Assembly: GCF_011605345.1 (NCBI RefSeq)
Contig: NZ_JAAOXM010000008.1
Coordinates: 124,001 to 188,000 of the forward strand
From: Burkholderia sp. D-99
GTDB taxonomy: Bacteria; Pseudomonadota; Gammaproteobacteria; Burkholderiales; Burkholderiaceae
Direction: 5' to 3'
DNA: 64,000 nucleotides
Every line of letters begins with the position of its first letter. Within the stretch, counting starts at the first letter, position 1. The position numbers were made by a program, and so were the translations under genes. The notes under the pieces are model-generated. The model was not told where the DNA came from and ran no database searches. It saw only the letters and a program-made list of their open reading frames with translations. This document shows, piece by piece, positions 54,116-61,928 of this stretch.

Positions 54116-54955
54116 TCAATACGTCCCAAAGAGCCTGAGACTGCCGTCCTGCTCCCTCAATACCGTAATCTCTTTCCCGCGGGGTAGCTCGTAACCACCC
54201 ACATGTTGATCTACGGCGGAGATACAGGTCAACCGTTCGTATGTGTCGAATTCAAATGCCCCTGCGGCACACTCAATGCCGAAAACTTTCCACGAGTGAG
54301 GTAGTTCTCCTGAAATCGAGTCTGCGACGATGCCGTCGAAAGCGAACGCCTTGACGTGGGTTCCAGCAGGGAGATCGAGTTCGTGGTCTTGAAACTCGGA
54401 GGCAAGCGTGCAGTCCACTGTGTCCAAATGCTTTTGGTAGTCGAAGGGGGCACGCTCCTTGTGGTGTGTAAATGGGCCGGGTGCACACTCGATCCCGCCG
54501 ATCGATGCCGGCTTCGCAAGCGTCCCGTAAGCAACGTAACTCGTATTGTCGTCGGAACGAAACACTCCGAAGTCTCCGCTCACGTTCAGCCCCAGAAGCG
54601 GCGTGTTCGACGGGACGGTGCCGCTTTTGACCGAATGTGGTGAATACACTTCGAGGACAACCGTCGAGCCAGGCGGAAACGTCATTCCGTCAAATACCGT
54701 TGACCGTGTGACGTGGTGGGTGTACCAGGCGCTTATTGCTTGGTCATAGCTGTCAGCAATTGAACGATTGTTGAGAAGTGCGAGAGCCTGCACGAACACC
54801 AGACAGCAGAGAAAGACGACGCCGCGTCTCCAGGCCTTATGCGCGCGGACGCTACCGATCAACCCGAAGGCCGCGACGATCAGCGTAAGCGGTATGGTGA
54901 CGGCAAGCGTCAACAAAAGCAGGATCGCCAAATCCGATATTCCATACAACGCCAT
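54116..54955 (-). CDS. Membrane-anchored hypothetical protein
   Basis: Protein of 279 residues. Two N-terminal transmembrane segments (about 8-33 and 44-63), then a soluble, probably periplasmic domain with Cys residues (IECAPGP, VDCTLAS, IECAAGA, TCISAV) that could form disulphides. Two halves of the domain look like repeats: SIGGIECAPGPFTHHKE and VFGIECAAGAFEFDTYE, each followed by a Cys and a 'G-x-LPxG' strand (HELDLPAGTHVKAF, GYELPRGKEITVL). No known family. Base composition is visibly lower in GC than the flanks. Confidence 0.7.
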   Translation of the reverse strand: MALYGISDLAILLLLTLAVTIPLTLIVAAFGLIGSVRAHKAWRRGVVFLCCLVFVQALALLNNRSIADSYDQAISAWYTHHVTRSTVFDGMTFPPGSTVVLEVYSPHSVKSGTVPSNTPLLGLNVSGDFGVFRSDDNTSYVAYGTLAKPASIGGIECAPGPFTHHKERAPFDYQKHLDTVDCTLASEFQDHELDLPAGTHVKAFAFDGIVADSISGELPHSWKVFGIECAAGAFEFDTYERLTCISAVDQHVGGYELPRGKEITVLREQDGSLRLFGTY

Positions 54956-55090
54956 TATCGAGTCTCCGTTTGATCAGTTTCCGCCGCGATCCACGTTGAA
55001 CTGCTGTCGATACCGCCCAGGCATTGGTGTCGGACAGATGTGCCGCGAGCATTGCTTATGCGTCGGGGAGGTAAGGCGGCATGTGAAGCA

Positions 55091-56221
55091 TTAAAGCGTG
55101 TGCCAGACCTCGGCTACGGTACGGCAGACGCGATCGACATTTTCCTCAGTCATCCCGACGTGTAGCGGCAAGGTAACAGTCTCGCGTGCGATGCGCTCGG
55201 CATTGGGGAACTGGCCTCCGGCATAACCCAGTTTCCGGCCAAGCGAAGTCGTATGAAGCGCCTCGTATGAAACGCCGGACAAGATGCCGCGGCGCTCCAG
55301 TTCGTTGCGGAACGCATGGCGGCTGAATCGCGTTGCGGAAAATGGGAACAGCACGCAGAACATGTTCCAGCTTTGCCGCGGTACCGCCCGAGGGGGCAGG
55401 ACCGCCCCCGCGATTTCCGGAAATTTCTGAAAATATCGCGAAACAAGGGTCTCCCGCTTTTCCAGAAATCCTTCGAGCTGCTGTAGCTGTCGCAGGCCAA
55501 TGGCCGCCGATACGTCCGACATGTTGAATTTGCCGGCGGCACTTTCCACATCCCGGGTGCCGTCAGGCAAGCGACGTATGCCGTGGAACCGGAGGGCGTC
55601 GATGCGTTTCGCTTCCTCCTCCGAATTGACGACAATCGCACCGCCTTCGATGGTCGTCATGTTCTTGTTCGGATGGAAACTGAACGTGGTCACGTCGCCA
55701 AAGCTACCGATCGGTCGTCCCTGCCAATGCGAACCCTGGACCAGCGCCGCATCTTCGACGACTCGCAAGCCGTACTTGCTGGCGAGCGCCATAAGCGCAT
55801 CCATGTCCACGAGAGAGCCGGGGAAGTGCGTCGGCATGATCGCCTTGGTTCGCGCAGTGATCGCGCGCTCCACCTGTTCCAGATCGATCGCGCGCGACTC
55901 GAGATCGCAGTCGACAAATGTCGGAACCGCTCCGCATTTGACGATCATGTTCATCGTGGAGAAGAAGCTTTGGGCCGAGGTAATGACCTCGTCGCCGGGA
56001 CCGACACCACAAATCTGCAATGCCAGCTCAATTGCCGCCGTCGCCGATGTGACAACGCGCGTCGGTCGTCCTCCGAAAGTCGCGGAGAGTGCGTCTTCAA
56101 AGGCTTGTGTTTTGGGGCCGCTCGTCAGATGGCGTGACCGAAGCACGTCAGCGACAGCTTCAATGGTGAGCTCATCAAGCTCCGGCTGTGCAAATTTAAT
56201 GGGAGTGAGGGAATCGGTCAT
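55091..56221 (-). CDS. DegT/DnrJ/EryC1/StrS-family aminotransferase
   Basis: PLP-dependent sugar aminotransferase of 376 residues. Hallmarks are the N-terminal SGPKTQAFEDAL and SATAAIELALQICGVGPGDE blocks, PTFVDCDLES, VEDAALVQGSHWQGR and the PLP-Lys region FSFHPNKNMTTIEGGAIV. Such enzymes aminate keto-sugars for surface glycans or antibiotics. No glycosyltransferase, nucleotidyl-transferase or dehydratase is nearby, so it is an orphan member, probably transferred. The start MTDSLTPIKFAQPE at 56221 matches family length. It lies between glsA 3'-end copies A and B. Confidence 0.9.
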   Translation of the reverse strand: MTDSLTPIKFAQPELDELTIEAVADVLRSRHLTSGPKTQAFEDALSATFGGRPTRVVTSATAAIELALQICGVGPGDEVITSAQSFFSTMNMIVKCGAVPTFVDCDLESRAIDLEQVERAITARTKAIMPTHFPGSLVDMDALMALASKYGLRVVEDAALVQGSHWQGRPIGSFGDVTTFSFHPNKNMTTIEGGAIVVNSEEEAKRIDALRFHGIRRLPDGTRDVESAAGKFNMSDVSAAIGLRQLQQLEGFLEKRETLVSRYFQKFPEIAGAVLPPRAVPRQSWNMFCVLFPFSATRFSRHAFRNELERRGILSGVSYEALHTTSLGRKLGYAGGQFPNAERIARETVTLPLHVGMTEENVDRVCRTVAEVWHTL

Positions 56222-56409
56222 GAATTCGATGAGGATAATGAGCGACGCGTAAGGGCACGCGTCCGCCGTTAATATGCGATGGATTATCGCATCACGGCGT
56301 CCATTTTCCTGTCGTCGGCCCTTCAGGCCCACGGTGTAATTGTGGGTAGCAGAATCGCCACGGCGGCGACGAGACATGACGATTGGAGAATCGCTTCGGG
56401 TGATGCCTA
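56222..56409. other. Leader of the DegT-type gene, with inverted repeats
   Basis: Contains two dyads just upstream of the aminotransferase start: GACGCGT / ACGCGTC (56244-56263) and TGCGAT-GGATT-ATCGCA (about 56274-56290). They may be operators or leader hairpins. No coding frame is supported. Confidence 0.5.
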
Positions 56410-56602
56410 TGTCCGTTGCGGGTCGATTGCCTCCGATGGCCGAATTTCCCATCGAGCGCGCCGGCGCATGCCGATATGAATTGGCCGCTGTTGCGCCAGA
56501 TGAGATGCGCTTAATTCCGACGCTTCAAAAAATCGACCTTCCCGAATAAGTCGTCCACCACTCCAGTGCCAGCGTGCCGGCACTCCGGCAATACAAACTG
56601 AC
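56410..56602. repeat. glsA 3'-end repeat, copy B
   Basis: Second displaced glutaminase end: on the minus strand it reads AGTLALEWWTTYSGRSIF and stops, then runs into flank similar to that after the intact gene (GGGTCGATTGCC...). The glsA-coding part covers only about 19 codons. Beyond it copies A and B share a further ~20 bp (CCGGCAATA...) not present in the intact gene. Confidence 0.82.
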
Positions 56603-56778
56603 AGGTAATCGCTCCGGGACAGGCTGCACGGGCAAGTGCCGTGACGCATTCGACCACCGCGTTCGGCCAGAAGCTGCCGCTGGCAGGACGAAGAAGCGGT
56701 CATATGAGTGGTGACTGTAAGCAGCCGAATTTCTCTGAGGGGATTCCTTCGATGAAAAGGCCGGGCCGCCGACATCTG
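56603..56778. other. Intergenic spacer, no gene supported
   Basis: Between copy B and the unknown gene at 56779-57585. No coding frame or clear terminator is seen. Confidence 0.45.
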
Positions 56779-57585
56779 CTACATAGCTTTCATTGAAAAC
56801 CGATCGTCATAGGGAAAGTGATCGACGCTATCCTTGGTAACGGTAACAAAACAGCGGTTCGCGAGGAGTTCCATGCGCTCCTTCGGCGACAGTCCTTTTT
56901 CGTTGCGCGATTCTGCATGAAGTTCCAAAAGATCAACCGTGCCGTCGACATTAAAGTGGAAGGTGTCGCCCAGGTGGTAATCGCGCCTGAAAGAAGTTCG
57001 CCATGATGAGTTGTGCCCCCACCCGTGGGCGAGGTCGTGGTGCGGTCGTGTCTTTCTGCGAAAAGCCCAATAAAGAGTAGAAGCGTCAGCGACCTCTGGG
57101 CGCATGACACTGGCGTTTGCAGATAGAGTGACGCCTGCCCGCATCAAGAGAAGAGGACCGAGCATCAGGCATGGCCAGTGATATTTGGCAATTTGAGGTA
57201 ATTGAGCCGCTTCGGCAGAGCAAGATAGAGCGGCGATCTCGTGATGGAAAGGCGAATATCGATCGGGACGCACGACATCCAAGCCGATGCGTTCGGAGAA
57301 GCACACAAGCTCATCCTCCGAGATGGCGGGGCCACGCCACTCAGTTCCATCGGCTCGTCCACTCTGGAAACGAAGCACCAGAAGCTCGAAAACGCGGCTA
57401 GCTGCGTAAAGCAACCAGCGTTCGTCGTCGGGTACATTCGGGATAGGCCTACCGCTTCTTAGGCGCATGGATCGGAGCCGTTCGATTTCGGCAGGATTTT
57501 CCTCTATCCAAGGAATCAGCACATCGACGAAAGCCGCCTGGCCTTGGTATGCGAGCAGCTCGTCATGAAGGGCTCGAAATGACAT
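56779..57585 (-). CDS. Hypothetical protein, orphan cargo gene
   Basis: Protein of 268 residues, soluble, no signal peptide or membrane segment beyond a short hydrophobic patch (CLMLGPLLLMRAG, about 139-151). A His/Asp-rich stretch (RRKTRPHHDLAHGWGHNSSW, about 176-195) could bind a metal, followed by RDYHLGDTFHFNVDG. I recognise no family. It lies between glsA 3'-end copies B and C and has visibly lower GC than the core genes, so it is likely inserted. Function unknown. Confidence 0.7.
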   Translation of the reverse strand: MSFRALHDELLAYQGQAAFVDVLIPWIEENPAEIERLRSMRLRSGRPIPNVPDDERWLLYAASRVFELLVLRFQSGRADGTEWRGPAISEDELVCFSERIGLDVVRPDRYSPFHHEIAALSCSAEAAQLPQIAKYHWPCLMLGPLLLMRAGVTLSANASVMRPEVADASTLYWAFRRKTRPHHDLAHGWGHNSSWRTSFRRDYHLGDTFHFNVDGTVDLLELHAESRNEKGLSPKERMELLANRCFVTVTKDSVDHFPYDDRFSMKAM

Positions 57586-57888
57586 ATAGAAATACTCGCA
57601 TCAAGAGGCTCGACGTAATCAGGGCCGCGACAACTCAGAGAACATACCTGGGCGCTGCTTTGCAAGACCGATACTGGACAAAGCTGTCAGCACGGTTGCT
57701 ACAAACATTGTAGCTGGGGACCGCACGGCCCTATCGCATGAGCGTGGAGGCGCTGAATGACTGCTTTTCGGTCCATTTCTGGAGGGCTGCTTCGGGTCGA
57801 TTGCCGCCAAATGACGAATTCTCCGTTGAGTGCGCCGATATTCGCCTGCCGCCGTTGCACCAGATGAGGCACGCTCAACTTCGCCCCC
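57586..57888. repeat. Spacer holding the flank of glsA 3'-end copy C
   Basis: Spacer between the unknown gene and the glsA stop codon. From about 57790 it carries the downstream flank shared with copies A and B (GGGTCGATTGCCGCC... to the glsA stop). The left part shows nothing else. Confidence 0.65.
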
Positions 57889-58803
57889 TCAAAAAATCGA
57901 CCGCCCCGAATAAGTCGTCAACCACTCCAGCGCCAGCGTCCCCGCCAACGAGTTCCCGTTCGCATCCAACCCCGGCGCCCACACACAAACGGCCATCTCC
58001 CCAGGCAGCACCGCGACGATCCCGCCGCCAACCCCGCTTTTCGCCGGCAACCCGACGCGATACACAAAATCCCCAGCCGCATCATAAGTACCGCAGGTCA
58101 GCATCAACGCCGACAGCCGCTTGGCGGAACTCGAATCGACGATCCGCTCGCCGGTCACCGGCGCGACGCCGCCGTTCGCAAGAAACAGCGCCGCGCTGGC
58201 AAGCTCGACACAGTTCATCGTGATCGCGCACTGGCGGCAATACGCATCGATCACCGTGTCGGGCGGCATCTGCATGTTGCCGAAGCTCGCCATGAAGTGC
58301 GCCATCGCGCGGTTGCGCTCCGCGTGCTGCAGCTCCGACTGCGCGACGCGCGAATCGTAGTCGATGTCGTTCGTGCCGATCATTCGCCGCACGAATTCGA
58401 CGAGCGCCGTCTCGGCTTTCACGAAACGGCGGCACAGCACGTCGGTGACGACCAGCGCCCCCGCATTGATGAACGGGTTACGCGGCTTGCCGCGCTCGCT
58501 CTCGAGCTGGACAAGCGAATTGAAAGCGTTGCCGGACGGCTCGCGGCCGACCCGTTCCCACAGTGCGTCGCCCAGCAGCTGGAACGCGAGCGTGCACGCG
58601 AACAGCTTCGAGATGCTCTGGATCGAGAAGCGCTCGTGCGCATCCCCGACCGTGCAAACGTTTCCGTCGAGCGTGACGACGGCCATCCCGAACTTGTCGG
58701 CGGGCACTTTCGCGAGCTCGGGAATGTAATCGGCAACCCGCCCCTGGCCGATCCAGGGGGCGAGTTCGGTGTGGATGCGTTCGAGGATCGATTGGTAATT
58801 CAT
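57889..58803 (-). CDS. glsA: Glutaminase (serine-dependent, GlsA family)
   Basis: Glutaminase of 304 residues that hydrolyses glutamine to glutamate and ammonia in the cytosol. The beta-lactamase-like S-x-x-K motif is Ser63-Ile-Ser-Lys66 (FSIQSISKLF). Other family blocks are NPFINAGALVVTDVL, FGNMQMPPDTVIDAYCRQCA and GLPAKSGVGGGIVAVLPGEM. Length and start (MNYQSILERI) are normal; the Met seven codons upstream is unlikely. Its 3' end (SLAGTLALEWLTTYSGRSIF) is the sequence found again at copies A and B, so the present 3' end may have been supplied by the latest insertion. Confidence 0.95.
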   Translation of the reverse strand: MNYQSILERIHTELAPWIGQGRVADYIPELAKVPADKFGMAVVTLDGNVCTVGDAHERFSIQSISKLFACTLAFQLLGDALWERVGREPSGNAFNSLVQLESERGKPRNPFINAGALVVTDVLCRRFVKAETALVEFVRRMIGTNDIDYDSRVAQSELQHAERNRAMAHFMASFGNMQMPPDTVIDAYCRQCAITMNCVELASAALFLANGGVAPVTGERIVDSSSAKRLSALMLTCGTYDAAGDFVYRVGLPAKSGVGGGIVAVLPGEMAVCVWAPGLDANGNSLAGTLALEWLTTYSGRSIF

Positions 58804-59021
58804 CAAGTCAGGCGGGCAGGGCATGGCCCGGATTCAGGCGAGCCCGTATGGAACCGTCCCGGCGCCGATTCGTCAAGCGCGGTCGATATCGCTCCCTTAT
58901 TTTCAAGACCTCTAAACAGGCAATCGGCTGGCGCAGTATCATGCGGTACGTTTCGGCCGATGGCCGGCGTCCGGCACCGGCCGGCGCCGCCGCGGCCATC
59001 CTGATGATCCGACCGCTGCCC

Positions 59022-59732
59022 ATGTCTTTTCGCATCCTGCTCGTCGAAGACGACACCCGCCTGTCCACGCTGATCGCCGGCTACCTGCGCAAGAACGACT
59101 ATGAAGTCGACACTGTGCTGCATGGCGACGCCGCGGTGCCGGCGATCCTGTCCATTCGTCCCGATCTCGTCATTCTCGACGTGAACCTGCCGGGCAAGGA
59201 CGGCTTCGAAATCTGCCGGGAGGCGCGCAAGCAGTACGACGGCGTGATCATCATGGTGACGGCCCGCGACGAGCCGTTCGACGAACTGCTCGGCCTGGAA
59301 TTCGGCGCGGACGACTACGTGCACAAGCCGGTCGAGCCGCGCATCCTGCTCGCACGGATCAAGGCCCAGCTGCGCCGCGCGCCCGCGCGTGCGGCCGAGA
59401 GCACCGCGCCGCAGCCCGAGCGCTACGCGTTCGGCAAATTCTCGATCGACCGCACCGACCGCTCGGTCGTGCTTCCCGACGGCAGCACGCCCGACCTGAC
59501 GTCGGCCGAATTCGACCTGCTGTGGGCGCTCGTGTGCCATGCGGGCGAAGTCGTCAGCCGCGACGACCTGATGCTGCAGTTGCGCGGCGTCGAATTCGAC
59601 GGCCTCGACCGCACGATCGACGGGCGCATCTCGAAGCTGCGCCGCAAGCTGCGCGACGACGCGAGCAACCCGCAGCGGATCAAGACGATCCGCAGCAAGG
59701 GTTATCAATTCAGCAAGCACGCGTGGGAATGA
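59022..59732 (+). CDS. OmpR-family response regulator, RstA-like
   Basis: Two-component response regulator of 236 residues. The receiver domain covers about 1-120 with phospho-acceptor Asp53 (LVILDVNLPG), the acidic pair EDD (9-11) and the conserved Lys in DDYVHKPVEPR. A winged-helix DNA-binding domain follows (about 135-235; LTSAEFDLLWALVCHAGEVV, DGRISKLRRKLRDD). It pairs with the histidine kinase 64 bp downstream. RstA-like systems respond to low pH, low magnesium or similar envelope signals; the stimulus here is unknown. Confidence 0.92.
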   Translation: MSFRILLVEDDTRLSTLIAGYLRKNDYEVDTVLHGDAAVPAILSIRPDLVILDVNLPGKDGFEICREARKQYDGVIIMVTARDEPFDELLGLEFGADDYVHKPVEPRILLARIKAQLRRAPARAAESTAPQPERYAFGKFSIDRTDRSVVLPDGSTPDLTSAEFDLLWALVCHAGEVVSRDDLMLQLRGVEFDGLDRTIDGRISKLRRKLRDDASNPQRIKTIRSKGYQFSKHAWE

Positions 59733-59796
59733 CGCGGCCTTCGTGCGACGCCGTCACGTCCCGCGCGGGCAATCCACCTGCCGGCCGGGAGCCGAG

Positions 59797-60927
59797 ATGA
59801 TCCGACGAACCCGTTCGCACCCCGATGCACCGCCGCTGCCGACGCTGCGCTACGTCAAATGGCGTTGGCTGCATTTCCGCCGCGCCTGGACCGATACGCG
59901 AGCCGACCGCATTCCGAGCTGGTCGCGCCTTTATGTGCGCACCTACTTGCATCTGCTCGGCCTCGTGCTGCTGACCGCGCTCGTGCCGGCGCTGGCGCTG
60001 TGCGTCGAATTGTCGCCGCAGGTCGTGTGGCATGCGTTCGACTCGCTGCCCGGCGACATCTGGATCGTGCTCGCGTTCGTGTTCGCCGCACCCGCGCTCG
60101 CGGCGTACCGGTGGATGCGTCCGGTGTGGTCGGATCTCGTGATGGTGCGCGAGCGCGCGATCGACTTCACGGGCGGGCGCTTCAACACGCGCGCGCGCGA
60201 ATCGCACAGCGTGATCATCGGCCCGCTCGCACGGACGCTGAATGCGCTCGCGATGCGGATGGAAAGGTTGATCGCCGCGCAGCGCGACCTGACGAACGGC
60301 ATCTCGCACGAGCTGCGCACGCCGCTCGCGCGCGTGCGTTTCGCACTCGAAATGCTGCGCGAGCCGAGTTCCGCGGCCGAATACCAGAGCGCGCTCGAGA
60401 GCATCGCGCAGGACGTGACCGAGCTCGAGGAATTGATCGACATGAGCCTGACGTTCGCGCGGCTCGAATACAGCTCGCTGCAGTCGAACCTCGAGATGAC
60501 GGCCCCCGTCGCGTGGTTCGAACATCAGGTCAGCGATGCGCAGCTGCTGTATCCGGAGCGCGCGATCGAGTCGCGCATCGCGATCGCGTCGGACCTGCGG
60601 GTGAAGATGGACCGGCGGCTGATGTCGTACGCAATGCGAAACCTGTTGCGCAATGCGAGCAAGTACGCGAAGTCGCAGATCGTCGTCGGGATCTCGCTCG
60701 TGCACGGCAACATCGGGATCTTCGTCGAGGACGACGGCCCCGGCGTGCCGGAGAGCGAGCGTGAGCGGATCTTCGACGCATTCGTGCGCCTCGACCGCCG
60801 CACCGGCGGCTATGGCCTCGGCCTGTCGATCACGCGGCAGGTGCTCCATGCGCACAACGGCCGGATCGCGGTCGTCGATCCGGTCGAACTCGGCGGCGCA
60901 CGCTTCGAGATCAGCTGGCCGGTCTAG
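59797..60927 (+). CDS. Sensor histidine kinase, RstB-like
   Basis: Membrane sensor kinase of 376 residues. Two transmembrane segments (about 50-71 and 88-105) enclose a very short periplasmic loop, so it may sense within the membrane. The HAMP-like linker is about 105-160, the phospho-acceptor His171 lies in GISHELRTPLARVRF, the N-box is NLLRNASKY, and ATP-lid motifs are DDGPGVPESERERIF and GGYGLGLSI. It is the cognate partner of the upstream response regulator and is likely co-transcribed with it. Confidence 0.92.
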   Translation: MIRRTRSHPDAPPLPTLRYVKWRWLHFRRAWTDTRADRIPSWSRLYVRTYLHLLGLVLLTALVPALALCVELSPQVVWHAFDSLPGDIWIVLAFVFAAPALAAYRWMRPVWSDLVMVRERAIDFTGGRFNTRARESHSVIIGPLARTLNALAMRMERLIAAQRDLTNGISHELRTPLARVRFALEMLREPSSAAEYQSALESIAQDVTELEELIDMSLTFARLEYSSLQSNLEMTAPVAWFEHQVSDAQLLYPERAIESRIAIASDLRVKMDRRLMSYAMRNLLRNASKYAKSQIVVGISLVHGNIGIFVEDDGPGVPESERERIFDAFVRLDRRTGGYGLGLSITRQVLHAHNGRIAVVDPVELGGARFEISWPV

Positions 60928-61235
60928 CGATCCGCAACCCGGGCCCCGGGCCTCGACAGCAACCCAACACGACCCAACGACAGCCGCGCGCGCCGGATTC
61001 GAGCGCGTCGCCGGCTTTTCACGCCGTACCTTTCCCGTTTCGATGCCTCCCCGCACCGCAATCGCATGACGATTCGTTTGCCGCGCTTGCGCGCTTTGCA
61101 TTACGATTGCAATTGCAACTATGCGGCGGGTCGAGTCGTGACAGCGGAGTCGGGCGGCCCGCGACGCAGCAGTGAAGTCGGGGCAGCCGCGATGGCGGCC
61201 CCCTTGTTCATGCATTCCTGTCCGGGTCATACAAC
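60928..61235. other. Intergenic region, no gene supported
   Basis: 308 bp between the sensor kinase and the azoreductase-like gene. It contains a GC palindrome CCCGGGCCCCGGG (about 60938-60950), possibly part of an operon-end hairpin, and an AT-richer patch (about 61095-61125) that may promote the next gene. No reading frame is convincing. Confidence 0.45.
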
Positions 61236-61871
61236 ATGCGGCTTTTGAATATCGTGTCTTCTCCCCGCGGCGCGAGGTCGGCGTCGATCGCGGTCGCCAA
61301 TGCCTTTGTCGATGCGCTCCGGGATTCGGGCGTAACTTCGGGCGTAACGATCGACGTCGATACGCTGAATGTCTGGGAAGAAGACTTGCCGGACTTCGGC
61401 AGCGACGCGATTGGCGCGAAGTACAAAGGCGTCGCGAACGCGCCGATGGATGACGCGGAGCAGTCGGTCTGGCGGCGCATCCAGTCGCTCGTGAAGCGCT
61501 TTCAGGACGCGGACCGGATCGTCGTAGGCGTGCCGATGTGGAATTTCGGCTATCCGTACAAGCTCAAGCAACTGATCGATCTCGTCAGCCAGCGGAACAT
61601 GCTGTTCACGTTCGACGGGAAGGCCTACGCCCCGTTGCTGGAGATTCCTCGCGCGCTGGTCATCCATGTTCGCGGACAGAGCCGGGAAACCGGCGCGGGC
61701 GCCGACAATCCGGGGTTCCGGCATCAGGCCGACTACCTCGAATTCTGGTTGCGGTTCATTGGCGTGAGCGAGGTCAGGAGCCTGACCGTCGAACACACGT
61801 GGGGTGCGCGGGCGAGCGACAGCATCGAGCGGGCGCAAGCCCGGGCGGTCGCGATGGCCGCGGCGTTCTGA
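61236..61871 (+). CDS. FMN-dependent NAD(P)H oxidoreductase, AzoR family
   Basis: Flavodoxin-fold enzyme of 211 residues of the AzoR group, which reduces quinones and azo compounds with NAD(P)H. FMN-binding features are the N-terminal SSPRGARSASIAVANAF and the central VGVPMWNFGYPYKLKQLID. The PMWNF block is diagnostic for AzoR. The start MRLLNIVSSPRG has a normal family length. The gene stands alone; no LysR or TetR regulator is adjacent. Confidence 0.9.
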   Translation: MRLLNIVSSPRGARSASIAVANAFVDALRDSGVTSGVTIDVDTLNVWEEDLPDFGSDAIGAKYKGVANAPMDDAEQSVWRRIQSLVKRFQDADRIVVGVPMWNFGYPYKLKQLIDLVSQRNMLFTFDGKAYAPLLEIPRALVIHVRGQSRETGAGADNPGFRHQADYLEFWLRFIGVSEVRSLTVEHTWGARASDSIERAQARAVAMAAAF

Positions 61872-61928
61872 TCCGGGCGTGCGGCGCGACGGAGTCGCGG
61901 ATGCCGCCGAAGCGGCACCCGCGCACGC

